The notes under the pieces: model-generated
Seen by the model: the letters and a program-made list of their open reading frames with translations, nothing else
What the model was told of the DNA's origin: nothing
Database searches by the model: none
Position numbers and translations under genes: made by a program
Part shown: positions 13,369-20,466 of the stretch, piece by piece
Position numbering within the stretch: the stretch's first letter is position 1
Layout of the letters: the number at the start of each line of letters is the position of its first letter
Virus record (IMG/VR): IMGVR_UViG_3300034375_003691
Span: 1 to 20,466 of that record
Reading direction: 5' to 3' (one strand)
DNA: 20,466 nucleotides
Source of the DNA: a virus

Positions 13369-16300
13369 TGGCGAGAAGTAGTCTAAAGGTTACTCTTGCG
13401 TCGATGTTCGACGACAAGGGTATCGTCAAGGCTCAAAAGCAGATTCGTCAGCTTAGTGGCACTGTAAATAACCTTGGTGGTGCTGCACTGAAGGCTGGTG
13501 CTGCTTTCGCTGCTTTTGGTGCCGGTCGAGCTCTTGTGAACTTTGCGGGCACAGCTATTGAGCAAGCTCGTGATTTGACTCGTAACTTGGATGGTTTGGG
13601 TCGTGTCTTTGACGAAGTTACACCTCAAATGGTGCAGTTCACCAAAGACGCTGAGATGTTTGGTTTGTCTCAGGCTGAAGCGGCCCAGGCGAGCGTGTTC
13701 TTGGGTTCGGTTATCAAGCAGTCCGGTTTCGACATGCAGACCACTGCGGAGCTTACGAAAGAGCTTGTAGCGCTCGGTACCGACCTCGCAACTGTGTACG
13801 GCTACGACGTTTCTGAAGCTTTGCTCGCAATGACGGCTTTGTTCCGTGGTGAGTATGACCCGATCGAGAAGTTCGGTGTCGGCATGAAGCAGAACGAAAT
13901 CGAGACCGAAAAAGCCAAACTACAACTGGAGAATCTTACCGGTGCTCAAGAACGATTCCTCGATCAGCAAATTCGTCTTATTTTGCTGTTTGAGCGTTCT
14001 GCGGATGCTGTAGGTGCTTTCCGTGATCAACAGGGCACGCTATATGTTGAACAAGAGTTGTTGCAAGCGCAAATCAAGAATTTGGCTGCTGATGTCGGTG
14101 GAACCCTTGTAAATCAATTAGGTAGGCTAATTCAGGTTTTCCGACCGCTTATTGATGAGCTAGCGCCTCTTCTTACTGAGGCGTTTACAAGCCTTATTTA
14201 TGTTATTCGTGGTCTTGTCGAGAACAAAGATGTTTTGATTAGTCGGCTGAAAGCCTTTGGCGAAATTGCTGGACTAATTATGGGCATTGTTGTCCGAATG
14301 ACAGAGTTTTTCTTAGATAATGCACGAGTAATAACAACCGTTATTGGTGTGCTTCTAGCTTTTGGCGCTGCGCATAAGGTTCTTGCGATCGGAACAAACA
14401 TTGTTCTGGCGTATAAGACCGCTAATCAGCTTGCTGCGGGTGCGGTCAAACTGCTAAATATCAATCTTGCTGGCACCGTCTTTGCTCTAAAGAGTGTCCG
14501 TGCTGCAATGATTACGACCGGTATTGGTGCGTTGATTGTTGGTCTTGGTTTTGCGGTTGACTTCGCGTTGACCAAACTTGGTGCTTTCAATGACGGTACC
14601 GAAGAGACTGCTAAGGATTTGGAAAAGGCTGTCAAGGAGCAAGAGGCATTCCTTGAGTCGCTAGATGCGGGACGCGTAGAGGAATATAGTCGCGCTTCAC
14701 GGGAAGAGCTGAAAGAGCTTGTCAATGCGGCTCAGTTCACTGGTTCTGATCTTTTGGATGGGGCTGGACCGGATGCTGTGGGCGGGGCGGCCCGTGATGG
14801 TGTGCGTGATTTCTACACAAATCTTGCGGATGAGGTGCAAAAGCAGAAAGCGAAACTGAAGCTTGAGCAACTAGGTGCAACACCTGAGCTGATTAGTGCT
14901 GTTCTTGGTTCGGGTGATCAGTGGCGCGAAGTATTCAATTCGGTTGTGGAGAACGGTATTGCTTCTGTGCAAGCCGTACAGGACCTTTTCAACGCCACGA
15001 CGACCGGTTACGAAGCTGCTATGGCGGAGTGGGAGAAAAATGTTCTCGAACCGTTCAAGGAGTTCACTCGGGAAGCGGAAAGCGCTCGGGATGCCTTTGT
15101 TGACTTCCTTGACGAGTTTGAGGTTCTGCCATCGATTGAGACTGAGCTTGGTCAGTTTGAGCGTAGCGCTGTAAATCTCCTCGGAAGTATTGAGGAGAAA
15201 CTCGGTGACGCTTTTGATAACGGTTATCTGTTAGATGAGTCCTACCGGAACTTGTTGCAGTATGCCCGTGATGAAATCGCGGTGCTCCGTGATATTGAGC
15301 GTCAACGTGACGAGATTATTGCCCGCCGTGACGCAGCTATGCAACTCATTGATTCGGTCGGTGAGAGCATCCGTGCCAGCGCCAAGATTACGGATATTCT
15401 GCGGGACATTGATACTGAGACTGAACGTATCGATGTTGTGGAGTTTGCTCGTAAGACGGTTATGGCTGGTGATGAGCTTCGTGAGTTCTCGACAGCGCTT
15501 ATCACGAACTTTACGGAACCGATTGAGGAGGCCAGGAGTAAAGCCGACCTTCTTGTAGAGGGTTTCCGTGGTGTTATTGACCGTACTCGGGCGTTTGTCG
15601 AGGACCTGAAGGCTCTTCGTGCGCTTGGGTTGGACCCGATGTTGTTCAACCAGCTTGTGGAAGCCGGTGTGGAGGCAGGATCGGAGACTGCCCGCGCTCT
15701 TGTCGAGGGTGGCTCTGACACTGTAAACGAAGTAAACAACTTGTTCCGTGAGCTTGACGAGCTCGGTATGGAACTTGGCGAGAACACCGCCCAGGTCATG
15801 TACGGGCAGGGTGAGTTGTTTGTTGACGGTATTGTTGCTGGTTTGGAGTCTCAGGCTGCCGAACTGGAGTCAACTGCTAACGCCCTTGCTGAAGCGTTTA
15901 CTACCTCCTTTGAGGAAGTGCTGATTGCTGGTATTGAGCGTGCTATTGCTGCTGCCGAGGCCGCTTTGGCTCGTATGCCTCAGGTGCCAGGGTTTGATTT
16001 CCAACCAGGACCCGGACCTGGACCTGGACCCGGACCTGGACCTGATGAGGGTCCCAGACCGGGACCGACCTCCCCAGTAAATGTGCCAATTCCGTTGGCC
16101 CCGACCGCTTTGAACGTTGGTCTTTCAGCGGGCAGTAATGTCAGTTTCTCCGGCACTGGTTTTGCTGGTTTGTCGGCTGCTCGTGAAATGTTTGGGTCAA
16201 CCCGACCGGGCATTCCGGCAACCGGAACGGGTATTTTTGCTGGCAACACCACGAATATAAATATCAGTACTGGTGCTAATGCATCAACTACCGCGAATGC

Positions 16301-16373
16301 TGTTCGCCGTTACGTAAACACAAATACTTTGGCTGGCGTGCTTGCTGCTTCCAATAATAGGAATCTTGGCTAA
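13368..16373 (+). CDS. tape measure protein
   Basis: This 1001-residue protein sets tail length and may enter the host envelope during DNA injection. It is the longest gene in the window and follows the chaperones. The N-terminal 260 residues are alanine/glutamate-rich helix with typical text (KAGAAFAAFGAGRAL; GLSQAEAAQASVFLGS). Hydrophobic segments lie near residues 299-312, 322-335 and 381-400. Most of 400-870 is heptad-rich coiled coil. A (Pro-Gly) repeat at 880-892 leads into a Gly/Thr/Asn-rich C-terminus with no lysozyme or peptidase motif that I can see. At about 1.5 angstroms per residue the tail would be near 150 nm, which is an inference from the known ruler rule. Confidence 0.93.
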   Translation: MARSSLKVTLASMFDDKGIVKAQKQIRQLSGTVNNLGGAALKAGAAFAAFGAGRALVNFAGTAIEQARDLTRNLDGLGRVFDEVTPQMVQFTKDAEMFGLSQAEAAQASVFLGSVIKQSGFDMQTTAELTKELVALGTDLATVYGYDVSEALLAMTALFRGEYDPIEKFGVGMKQNEIETEKAKLQLENLTGAQERFLDQQIRLILLFERSADAVGAFRDQQGTLYVEQELLQAQIKNLAADVGGTLVNQLGRLIQVFRPLIDELAPLLTEAFTSLIYVIRGLVENKDVLISRLKAFGEIAGLIMGIVVRMTEFFLDNARVITTVIGVLLAFGAAHKVLAIGTNIVLAYKTANQLAAGAVKLLNINLAGTVFALKSVRAAMITTGIGALIVGLGFAVDFALTKLGAFNDGTEETAKDLEKAVKEQEAFLESLDAGRVEEYSRASREELKELVNAAQFTGSDLLDGAGPDAVGGAARDGVRDFYTNLADEVQKQKAKLKLEQLGATPELISAVLGSGDQWREVFNSVVENGIASVQAVQDLFNATTTGYEAAMAEWEKNVLEPFKEFTREAESARDAFVDFLDEFEVLPSIETELGQFERSAVNLLGSIEEKLGDAFDNGYLLDESYRNLLQYARDEIAVLRDIERQRDEIIARRDAAMQLIDSVGESIRASAKITDILRDIDTETERIDVVEFARKTVMAGDELREFSTALITNFTEPIEEARSKADLLVEGFRGVIDRTRAFVEDLKALRALGLDPMLFNQLVEAGVEAGSETARALVEGGSDTVNEVNNLFRELDELGMELGENTAQVMYGQGELFVDGIVAGLESQAAELESTANALAEAFTTSFEEVLIAGIERAIAAAEAALARMPQVPGFDFQPGPGPGPGPGPGPDEGPRPGPTSPVNVPIPLAPTALNVGLSAGSNVSFSGTGFAGLSAAREMFGSTRPGIPATGTGIFAGNTTNINISTGANASTTANAVRRYVNTNTLAGVLAASNNRNLG
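16005..16043 (+). repeat. Pro-Gly hexanucleotide repeat in the tape measure gene
   Basis: CCN-GGA repeats six times and ends with CCT, giving (Pro-Gly)6-Pro at residues 880-892. Imperfect copies follow in GPRPGP. The DNA is a short tandem repeat and may vary in copy number between relatives. Confidence 0.85.
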
Positions 16374-17596
16374 TGCCCATACCTACGCCTAAAGTTGAAA
16401 TTGGTTTCGATCTTACCGAAGCACCTTTTTCGCCTTTTTTTACATTAGATAGCGCCACACAGGGTCGCCTCGACAACACCGAATACACCTTGGGTGGTGT
16501 GCTCTTCATTGATGTAACAGATTTTGTAAAAACTATTGATATTACTCGCGGTAAAACGTCACAATTTACTACTTTCCCTGCCGGTCAATGCGATGTTGGG
16601 TTGAATAACCATTTGCGTACTTTTGATCCGCTTTACGATTTGTCACCCTATGCGGGCAACATTGTTCCAAGACGTGAGATTCGTGTTTCCTCAAACGGTA
16701 CGGTGACATTCCTGGGTTGGATTGAGGACTGGGATTTGGATTATCAGCCGGATGGAGATTCGGTTGCGGTGGCGAAAGCTTATGACACGTCTTACCTGTT
16801 CGCTAACCAGATTCTTGCGGAGCACACGCCAAGTGAAGAGCTGACTGGTGCGCGTATCAATTCGGTTCTCGATCGTGCGGAGATTGGTTGGCCGGCTGTT
16901 TCTCGTGACATTGACCCTGGAACTATCAATATGGGTACTGCCACGGTTGCTGCTGAAACTAACGCGTTGAATTATTTGCAGAACATTGCCCAGTCTGATC
17001 CTGGTTACGTGTTTATTACTCGGGATGGGAAGTTTGCTTTCCGTGACCGCCGTAAAGCACCAACGACTAGCACTCTTGTGGAGTTTGGTACTGGTGGGAT
17101 TCCTATTGATTCGGTACAGGTTGTGTACGGTTCGGAGGAGCTCTACAACGATATTACTTTGAGCCGTAAAGACGGAAGCACTGTTATCGCGTTAGATACA
17201 GCATCTATCAATGAGTATGGTGCACGTGCTTTGACGATTACGAACATGCAAATGGCTAATGACGCTGATCTTGTGGATATTGCGCTCGGTTTCGCGTCAC
17301 AGTTCTCCCAACCGGAATATCGTTTTGAGGCGATAAACCTGTCTTTGCAGAACAAGAGTGTTGCGGTGCAAAATCAGGTACTCGGGTTAGAAATTGGTGA
17401 TGTTTGTAAAGTTTCTTTCACCCCGAACAATATCGGTCCTGCGATCGTGCGATATGTGGAGGTTATTCGCATTGAGCATCAGGTGGATACTTTGGCGCAT
17501 CTTGTGACGCTTGGTTTCCAGGAAACTCGGTACGCGCCGATTGTTTTGGATGACGCGGTGTTCGGTAAACTAGATGTAGGCACTCTGAGCTGGTAA
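16373..17596 (+). CDS. minor tail protein (distal tail/baseplate-like)
   Basis: This 407-residue protein follows the tape measure, where the distal tail and tail-associated proteins are encoded. The N-terminal third contains VTDFVKTIDITRGKTSQF (about 47-64) and CDVGLNNHLRTFDPLY (about 73-88), followed by REIRV and FLGWIEDWDLDY (113-124), a pattern found in many phage tail tip proteins with a tube-like beta domain. The middle (YLQNIAQSDPGYVFITRDGKFAFRDR) resembles hub proteins. The C-terminus (LAHLVTLGFQ) is also typical. A combined distal tail/hub role is likely. The TAATG junction couples it to the tape measure gene. Confidence 0.82.
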   Translation: MPIPTPKVEIGFDLTEAPFSPFFTLDSATQGRLDNTEYTLGGVLFIDVTDFVKTIDITRGKTSQFTTFPAGQCDVGLNNHLRTFDPLYDLSPYAGNIVPRREIRVSSNGTVTFLGWIEDWDLDYQPDGDSVAVAKAYDTSYLFANQILAEHTPSEELTGARINSVLDRAEIGWPAVSRDIDPGTINMGTATVAAETNALNYLQNIAQSDPGYVFITRDGKFAFRDRRKAPTTSTLVEFGTGGIPIDSVQVVYGSEELYNDITLSRKDGSTVIALDTASINEYGARALTITNMQMANDADLVDIALGFASQFSQPEYRFEAINLSLQNKSVAVQNQVLGLEIGDVCKVSFTPNNIGPAIVRYVEVIRIEHQVDTLAHLVTLGFQETRYAPIVLDDAVFGKLDVGTLSW

Positions 17597-17605
17597 GGAT
17601 TTTCT

Positions 17606-17980
17606 ATGCCCTATAAAGTTTGGCAAGTCAATGAGATTTTGACCGCTGCGGATATGAATACGTACATCGGTAATCAGACGATTTTGTCGTTTGCTGGGAC
17701 CGCTGCTCGTGCGACTGCGATTGGTACAGCCGTGGAGGGCATGCTTTCCTATGTTGGTGGTGGAACTGTCGAGGTTTATGCGGGTACCGCTGGTTGGACG
17801 ACGATTTCTGGTGGTGGTGGTGGGAATGTGGCTGATGACACGATTCAGCCTAATTTCAACACGATCACGAATAATTACACTTTTGATGATAATTACAATG
17901 GTGTTAGTGCTGGGCCGATTACGATTTCTGCCGGTGCGACTGTGACGGTGGGTACTGCGAGTGCTTGGAGTATTGTATGA
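17606..17980 (+). CDS. small minor tail protein
   Basis: This 124-residue protein begins with a motif common in phage tail genes, KVWQVNEILTAADMNTYIG (4-22), which in larger proteins forms a short adapter. An AVEGMLSYVGGGTVEVYAG strand region and a poly-glycine stretch (residues 70-74) follow, then a beta-rich Asn/Thr/Gly tail. AAGGA (17595-17599) six bases upstream fixes the start. The gene ends overlapping the next start as ATGA. It is probably part of the tail tip or a fibre adapter, and its role is otherwise unknown. Confidence 0.72.
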   Translation: MPYKVWQVNEILTAADMNTYIGNQTILSFAGTAARATAIGTAVEGMLSYVGGGTVEVYAGTAGWTTISGGGGGNVADDTIQPNFNTITNNYTFDDNYNGVSAGPITISAGATVTVGTASAWSIV

Positions 17981-18549
17981 GTGAGTTGAGTGTCGGTTCT
18001 CTTAGTGGGTTGGCTGCTAATTCTTATGTGATTGACGTGGCGTCTGGGTCGCAACTTACTCAGCCTGGGATGGTGTTGCAGGTTGTATCCACAACAAAGA
18101 CAGATACTTTCAGCTCAGCTCTCGCGTCTGGTGGTGACTCTGTTCCAATTACGGGGCTGTCAGCGTCAATAACACCTAGTTCCACCAGTAGCAAAATCCT
18201 TGTGAATGTTACTGTTACGGGCGCTACAAGCAACTCCAATATATATGGAAGTCTTGCGTTTAGGGTGATGCGTGGTGCCACAAGACTCGCTCCTGCCGAT
18301 GTCAGCAATAGACCAGGCGTGACGACGGCCAACGTTCAACAAACAACTTATGGTGTTTCCATTGGAAGCATAACCTTAGAACAATTAGACTCTCCAAGTA
18401 CTACGAGTTCAATTACTTATTCTGTCGAGGCGGTGAACGCTACCGCTGGGGCCGCTACTGTTTATGTGAACAGGTCTGGTACTGATGGCGATACTGCGGA
18501 CTCTTTTCGCGCATATTCGACTATTACTTTGATGGAGGTCGCTGGCTAA
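17977..18549 (+). CDS. beta-rich tail fibre-like protein, copy 1
   Basis: This 190-residue protein has the pattern VLQVVSTTKTDTFS (about 33-46), PITGLSASITPSSTSSKILV and a C-terminal STITLMEVAG. Such proteins are common in aquatic phage tail clusters and probably fold as a beta sandwich in a fibre or spike. I chose ATG 17977 because it overlaps the upstream stop as ATGA; an in-frame TTG at 17965 would add four residues without a better ribosome site. A paralogue with the same opening and closing motifs lies at 18848-19366. Its receptor or glycan target is unknown. Confidence 0.72.
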   Translation: MSELSVGSLSGLAANSYVIDVASGSQLTQPGMVLQVVSTTKTDTFSSALASGGDSVPITGLSASITPSSTSSKILVNVTVTGATSNSNIYGSLAFRVMRGATRLAPADVSNRPGVTTANVQQTTYGVSIGSITLEQLDSPSTTSSITYSVEAVNATAGAATVYVNRSGTDGDTADSFRAYSTITLMEVAG

Positions 18550-18584
18550 TGCTTACCGTAAACTTATCTAAGGAGAACAACTAA
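18549..18584 (+). other. 11-codon mini-ORF (MLTVNLSKENN), doubtful
   Basis: The ATG shares a base with the stop of the copy-1 fibre gene, and the TAA shares a base with the next gene's ATG, so both ends have the TAATG form used across this window. The ribosome site AAGGAG (18570-18575) for the next gene lies inside it. It may be a coupling peptide, the remnant of a deleted gene, or chance. Confidence 0.2.
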
Positions 18585-18847
18585 TGGATATCACAACAAT
18601 ACTGACCCGTAAGTACCCTGGGAAAGAGTGGACCCTGAATGGGGATGACTACTCTGGTCTGGTGTGGCACAGTGACGGTAAAGCACCCACTAAGGCTGAG
18701 CTGGAGAAACTGTGGCCTACTGTGCAACAGGAGATCGCGGATGAGGCTCAGGCTCGCATTGATGCTAAGGCTTCGGCTGTGGCGAAACTTGAGGCACTGG
18801 GTTTGACTGTTGAGGAAGTGTCTGTCGCTTTCGGTTTGGAGGCGTAA
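18584..18847 (+). CDS. small helical tail-cluster protein
   Basis: An 87-residue protein with an AAGGAG ribosome site eight bases upstream. The N-terminus has the GDDYSGLVWHSDG segment (20-32), then helices rich in Ala, Glu and Lys (KAELEKLWPTVQQEIADEA; AKASAVAKLEALGL). Small proteins with a W-x-L-N-G-D-D-Y type start and an A-K-L-x-A-L-G-L end recur beside phage fibre genes, often with unknown function; an assembly helper is possible. It lies between two fibre paralogues, and its stop abuts the GTG start of the second. Confidence 0.68.
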   Translation: MDITTILTRKYPGKEWTLNGDDYSGLVWHSDGKAPTKAELEKLWPTVQQEIADEAQARIDAKASAVAKLEALGLTVEEVSVAFGLEA

Positions 18848-19366
18848 GTGTCTACTCTGAAAGTCAATAACCTCACTGACTTGGGGGCGGATGCGGTTGT
18901 CACTAATGGTGTGATTGATTCTGGGGCGTTGCCTGCTGGGTCAATTTTACAGGTTGTGTCCACCACTAAGACAGACACTTTTAGCACTTCTAGCACTAGC
19001 GATGTTGATGTTACTGGACTAAGCGCCACAATTACTCCTACATCTACTTCTAGCAAAATTTTGATTATGATGTCTATTTCTTGTGGTAACACAACAGTCA
19101 AAAGATTCAATATCAAAAGGGATGGTGCAATTATTACTGCTGCACAGGGTAGTGGCGGTAGTAGTCAAGCAACGATTAACGCCAATCAAGTAGATTCTGC
19201 TGATAGAAATGTTGTTTCGGCAAATTATTTAGACAGCCCTAGCAGCACTTCTGCTGTTATTTATCAGGTAGCTACTTACACAACTGTTGGCACGGTATCT
19301 GTGAATACTGGGTCGAGTGACCAGCGCGGCATTTCTAGTATTACTCTTATGGAGGTGGCTGGCTAA
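18848..19366 (+). CDS. beta-rich tail fibre-like protein, copy 2
   Basis: This 172-residue protein starts at GTG immediately after the upstream TAA. It shares with copy 1 the motif LQVVSTTKTDTFSTSS, then VDVTGLSATITPTSTSSKIL, DSPSSTSAVIYQV, and the end ISSITLMEVAG. The N-terminal 30 residues (KVNNLTDLGADAVVTNG) differ and resemble an attachment segment. The central part has diverged from copy 1, as expected of an exposed receptor-binding face. Its stop overlaps a mini-ORF as TAATG. A fibre or adhesin role is inferred from its neighbours. Confidence 0.72.
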   Translation: MSTLKVNNLTDLGADAVVTNGVIDSGALPAGSILQVVSTTKTDTFSTSSTSDVDVTGLSATITPTSTSSKILIMMSISCGNTTVKRFNIKRDGAIITAAQGSGGSSQATINANQVDSADRNVVSANYLDSPSSTSAVIYQVATYTTVGTVSVNTGSSDQRGISSITLMEVAG

Positions 19367-19455
19367 TGTCCACCATGCGTTTCGATGACTGGCAGAACAG
19401 TGACGGTGTTCCTGTTACTGATAAGGACACGGCTCAAACAGATTTCGGAGGGTAA
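19366..19455 (+). CDS. 29-residue mini-ORF related to the next gene's N-terminus
   Basis: The ATG shares a base with the stop of the copy-2 gene. The peptide includes RFDDWQNSDGVPV, which resembles KFDTWQAADGTNV at residues 6-18 of the fibre that follows. It ends in GGA GGG TAA; that GGAGGG (19447-19452) is also the ribosome site of the next gene, six bases before its ATG. It may be a real small tail peptide or a truncated duplicate of the fibre's attachment segment. The motif likeness makes pure chance less likely. Confidence 0.45.
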   Translation: MSTMRFDDWQNSDGVPVTDKDTAQTDFGG

Positions 19456-19458
19456 CTG

Positions 19459-20409
19459 ATGGCGAGTGTTGCAAAGTTTGATACTTGGCAGGCTGCTGAT
19501 GGGACTAATGTTGCCCGGTTTAGTGGTGGTGCGTTGCAAACGTGGGATGGGGCTGCTTGGGGTGCGCCTACCCCTGGTGCTGCTGTCATTTCTGGAACAA
19601 CGGGTTCGCCTACCGTTACTTCTGGGACCGTGATTGCCGGGACTACATATGATATTTATCAGTTTACGGGTTCTGGGTCGATTACGGTGGGTACGGCTGG
19701 GTTTGCTGAATTGCTCGTTATTGGCGCTGGGGCTTCCGGTGGACATGGTTGGGGAGGTGGTGGTGGAGCCGGAGGTTTCGTTCCTATTACCTCCGCTTAT
19801 CTTCCAGCCGAATCTCTCACGGTAACTGTTGGTGCTGGTGGTGCTGCACCGGTGAAAGACAACAACGAAGGAAAATTAGGGAGCAACGGAAACTCAAGCC
19901 GGATTGGTGATTTTTATTCCCCTGGCGGTGGTGGCGGAGGGGCGTTAGCGTTCAATAGCTCTGGTTCAGTTTATGGGGCGGCTGGGCAAAACGGTGCTTC
20001 TGGTGGAGGCGGAGGGGGTCGCAACACTGGCACTAATCCGGCTGGAGGTTTAGGGTTTTCTCCACTGGGAAACAACGGTGGTACTACTTCTACAGCTAGT
20101 TCAGGGTCCGGTGGGGGTGGGGCCAGCGCCGTAGGGGCTGGAACATCATCATCCACAACGGGCGGTGCTGGTGGTAACGGTGCAGTTTCCTCAATAACAG
20201 GAGCTTCAGTCACTTACGCTGGAGGAGGAGGAGGTCGCGGCGGTTCCACGGGAGGCGCTGGAGGCTCAGGAGGTGGTGGAGCAGGAGCTTCATCAGGCGG
20301 AAGCGGAACAAGCGGAACGGCAAACACCGGAGGCGGTGGAGGAGGGTCAGATACATTGGGCCCTGGCGCTGGAGGCTCAGGTATTGTGATTGTGAGGGTG
20401 GCTGTCTAA
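19459..20409 (+). CDS. glycine-rich tail fibre/adhesin
   Basis: This 316-residue protein has an N-terminal attachment-like segment (KFDTWQAADGTNVARFSGGALQ), a short beta region (TYDIYQFTGSGSITVG), LLVIGAGASGGHG near residues 85-97, and then about 200 residues dominated by Gly, Ser, Ala and Thr runs such as GGGGGAGG. It ends GGSGIVIVRVAV, a typical close of phage glycine-rich domains. Such regions can form packed polyglycine-II helices in receptor-binding proteins (as in Salmonella phage S16 gp38), so host attachment is likely. GGAGGG six bases upstream supports the start. Its stop overlaps the next gene as TAATG. The repeats may recombine and vary. Confidence 0.82.
   Translation: MASVAKFDTWQAADGTNVARFSGGALQTWDGAAWGAPTPGAAVISGTTGSPTVTSGTVIAGTTYDIYQFTGSGSITVGTAGFAELLVIGAGASGGHGWGGGGGAGGFVPITSAYLPAESLTVTVGAGGAAPVKDNNEGKLGSNGNSSRIGDFYSPGGGGGGALAFNSSGSVYGAAGQNGASGGGGGGRNTGTNPAGGLGFSPLGNNGGTTSTASSGSGGGGASAVGAGTSSSTTGGAGGNGAVSSITGASVTYAGGGGGRGGSTGGAGGSGGGGAGASSGGSGTSGTANTGGGGGGSDTLGPGAGGSGIVIVRVAV
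20254..20381 (+). repeat. 17-base direct repeat in the glycine-rich fibre gene
   Basis: GGCGCTGGAGGCTCAGG occurs exactly at 20254-20270 and 20365-20381, in the same reading frame (GAGGSG). The gene also carries many imperfect GGTGGAGG-like runs. Such repeats could allow expansion or contraction of the polyglycine region. Confidence 0.7.
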
Positions 20410-20466
20410 TGGCTCATTTTGCGCGGATAGATTCCGATAACAAAGTGCAGGAAATCATTGTTGTCA
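20409..20466 (+). CDS. start of a small phage tail-cluster protein, cut by the window end
   Basis: The first 19 codons (MAHFARIDSDNKVQEIIVV) are open to the window end. Proteins beginning MAHFAxIDxxNxVxxVIVV are common beside tail genes of aquatic phages, with unknown function. The ATG overlaps the fibre stop as TAATG, with GAGGGTGG upstream. Confidence 0.65.
   Translation, partial: MAHFARIDSDNKVQEIIVV

Noticed and set aside
15302-15799. 165-codon minus-strand open frame inside the tape measure gene
   Set aside because: Ser/Arg-rich translation typical of the reverse reading of a Glu/Ala/Leu-rich coiled-coil gene.
19971-20213. 80-codon minus-strand proline-rich frame
   Set aside because: Reverse reading of GGN glycine codons gives Pro and Ala; a composition shadow of the fibre gene.
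19741-20400. repeats of the glycine-rich region as a possible CRISPR array
   Set aside because: The repeats are in-frame glycine codons of varying length with no regular spacers.

Overview
The window is a late structural region of a tailed, long-tailed (siphovirus-type) bacteriophage. Every supported gene lies on the plus strand, and most gene junctions touch or overlap as TAATG, ATGA or GTGA. The order is that of an HK97-like virion: terminase, portal, protease, capsid, connector, tail terminator, major tail protein, frameshifted tail chaperones, tape measure, minor tail proteins and fibres. Three things suggest an actinobacterial host: the P27-type small terminase, the style of the split C5 methyltransferase and composite protease, and leaderless-type promoters (TANNNT six bases before ATG). 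The small beta-rich tail proteins and the glycine-rich fibre resemble those common in uncultured freshwater or marine phages. Host and habitat are inferences.

Region 1 (1-3342), packaging. A small terminase (40-474) is followed by a DNA-cytosine C5 methyltransferase spread over two overlapping reading frames (471-1058 and 823-1692). The large terminase (1689-3200) and a hidden 44-residue hydrophobic protein (3208-3342) come next. Region 2 (3342-8183), head. It holds the portal, a small beta protein, a 540-residue composite prohead protease with a good internal start, a small hypothetical protein, a terminator and a promoter, the major capsid protein and a second strong terminator.

Region 3 (8184-10703), modification cassette. 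A GT-B glycosyltransferase, a DUF115/MptE-like enzyme and a GT-A (GT2-like) glycosyltransferase sit between capsid and connector, apparently with their own leaderless promoter. They may decorate virion proteins. Region 4 (10704-12639), neck and tail tube. It holds a connector, a tail terminator, the major tail protein, and tail assembly chaperones joined by a -1 frameshift on CCCAAAA. A terminator and a promoter follow.

Region 5 (12640-20466), tail shaft and tip. It holds an HK97 gp10-like protein, a 1001-residue tape measure, a minor tail protein, small tail proteins, two paralogous beta-rich fibre-like proteins around a small helical protein, a 29-residue mini-ORF, a glycine-rich fibre, and the start of a further gene cut by the window end. 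I saw no tRNA, CRISPR array, insertion sequence, integrase or attachment site. No stretch longer than about 165 bases lacks a gene. The items most worth a second look are the dual-coded methyltransferase overlap, the nested start in the protease and the terminator/promoter modules.
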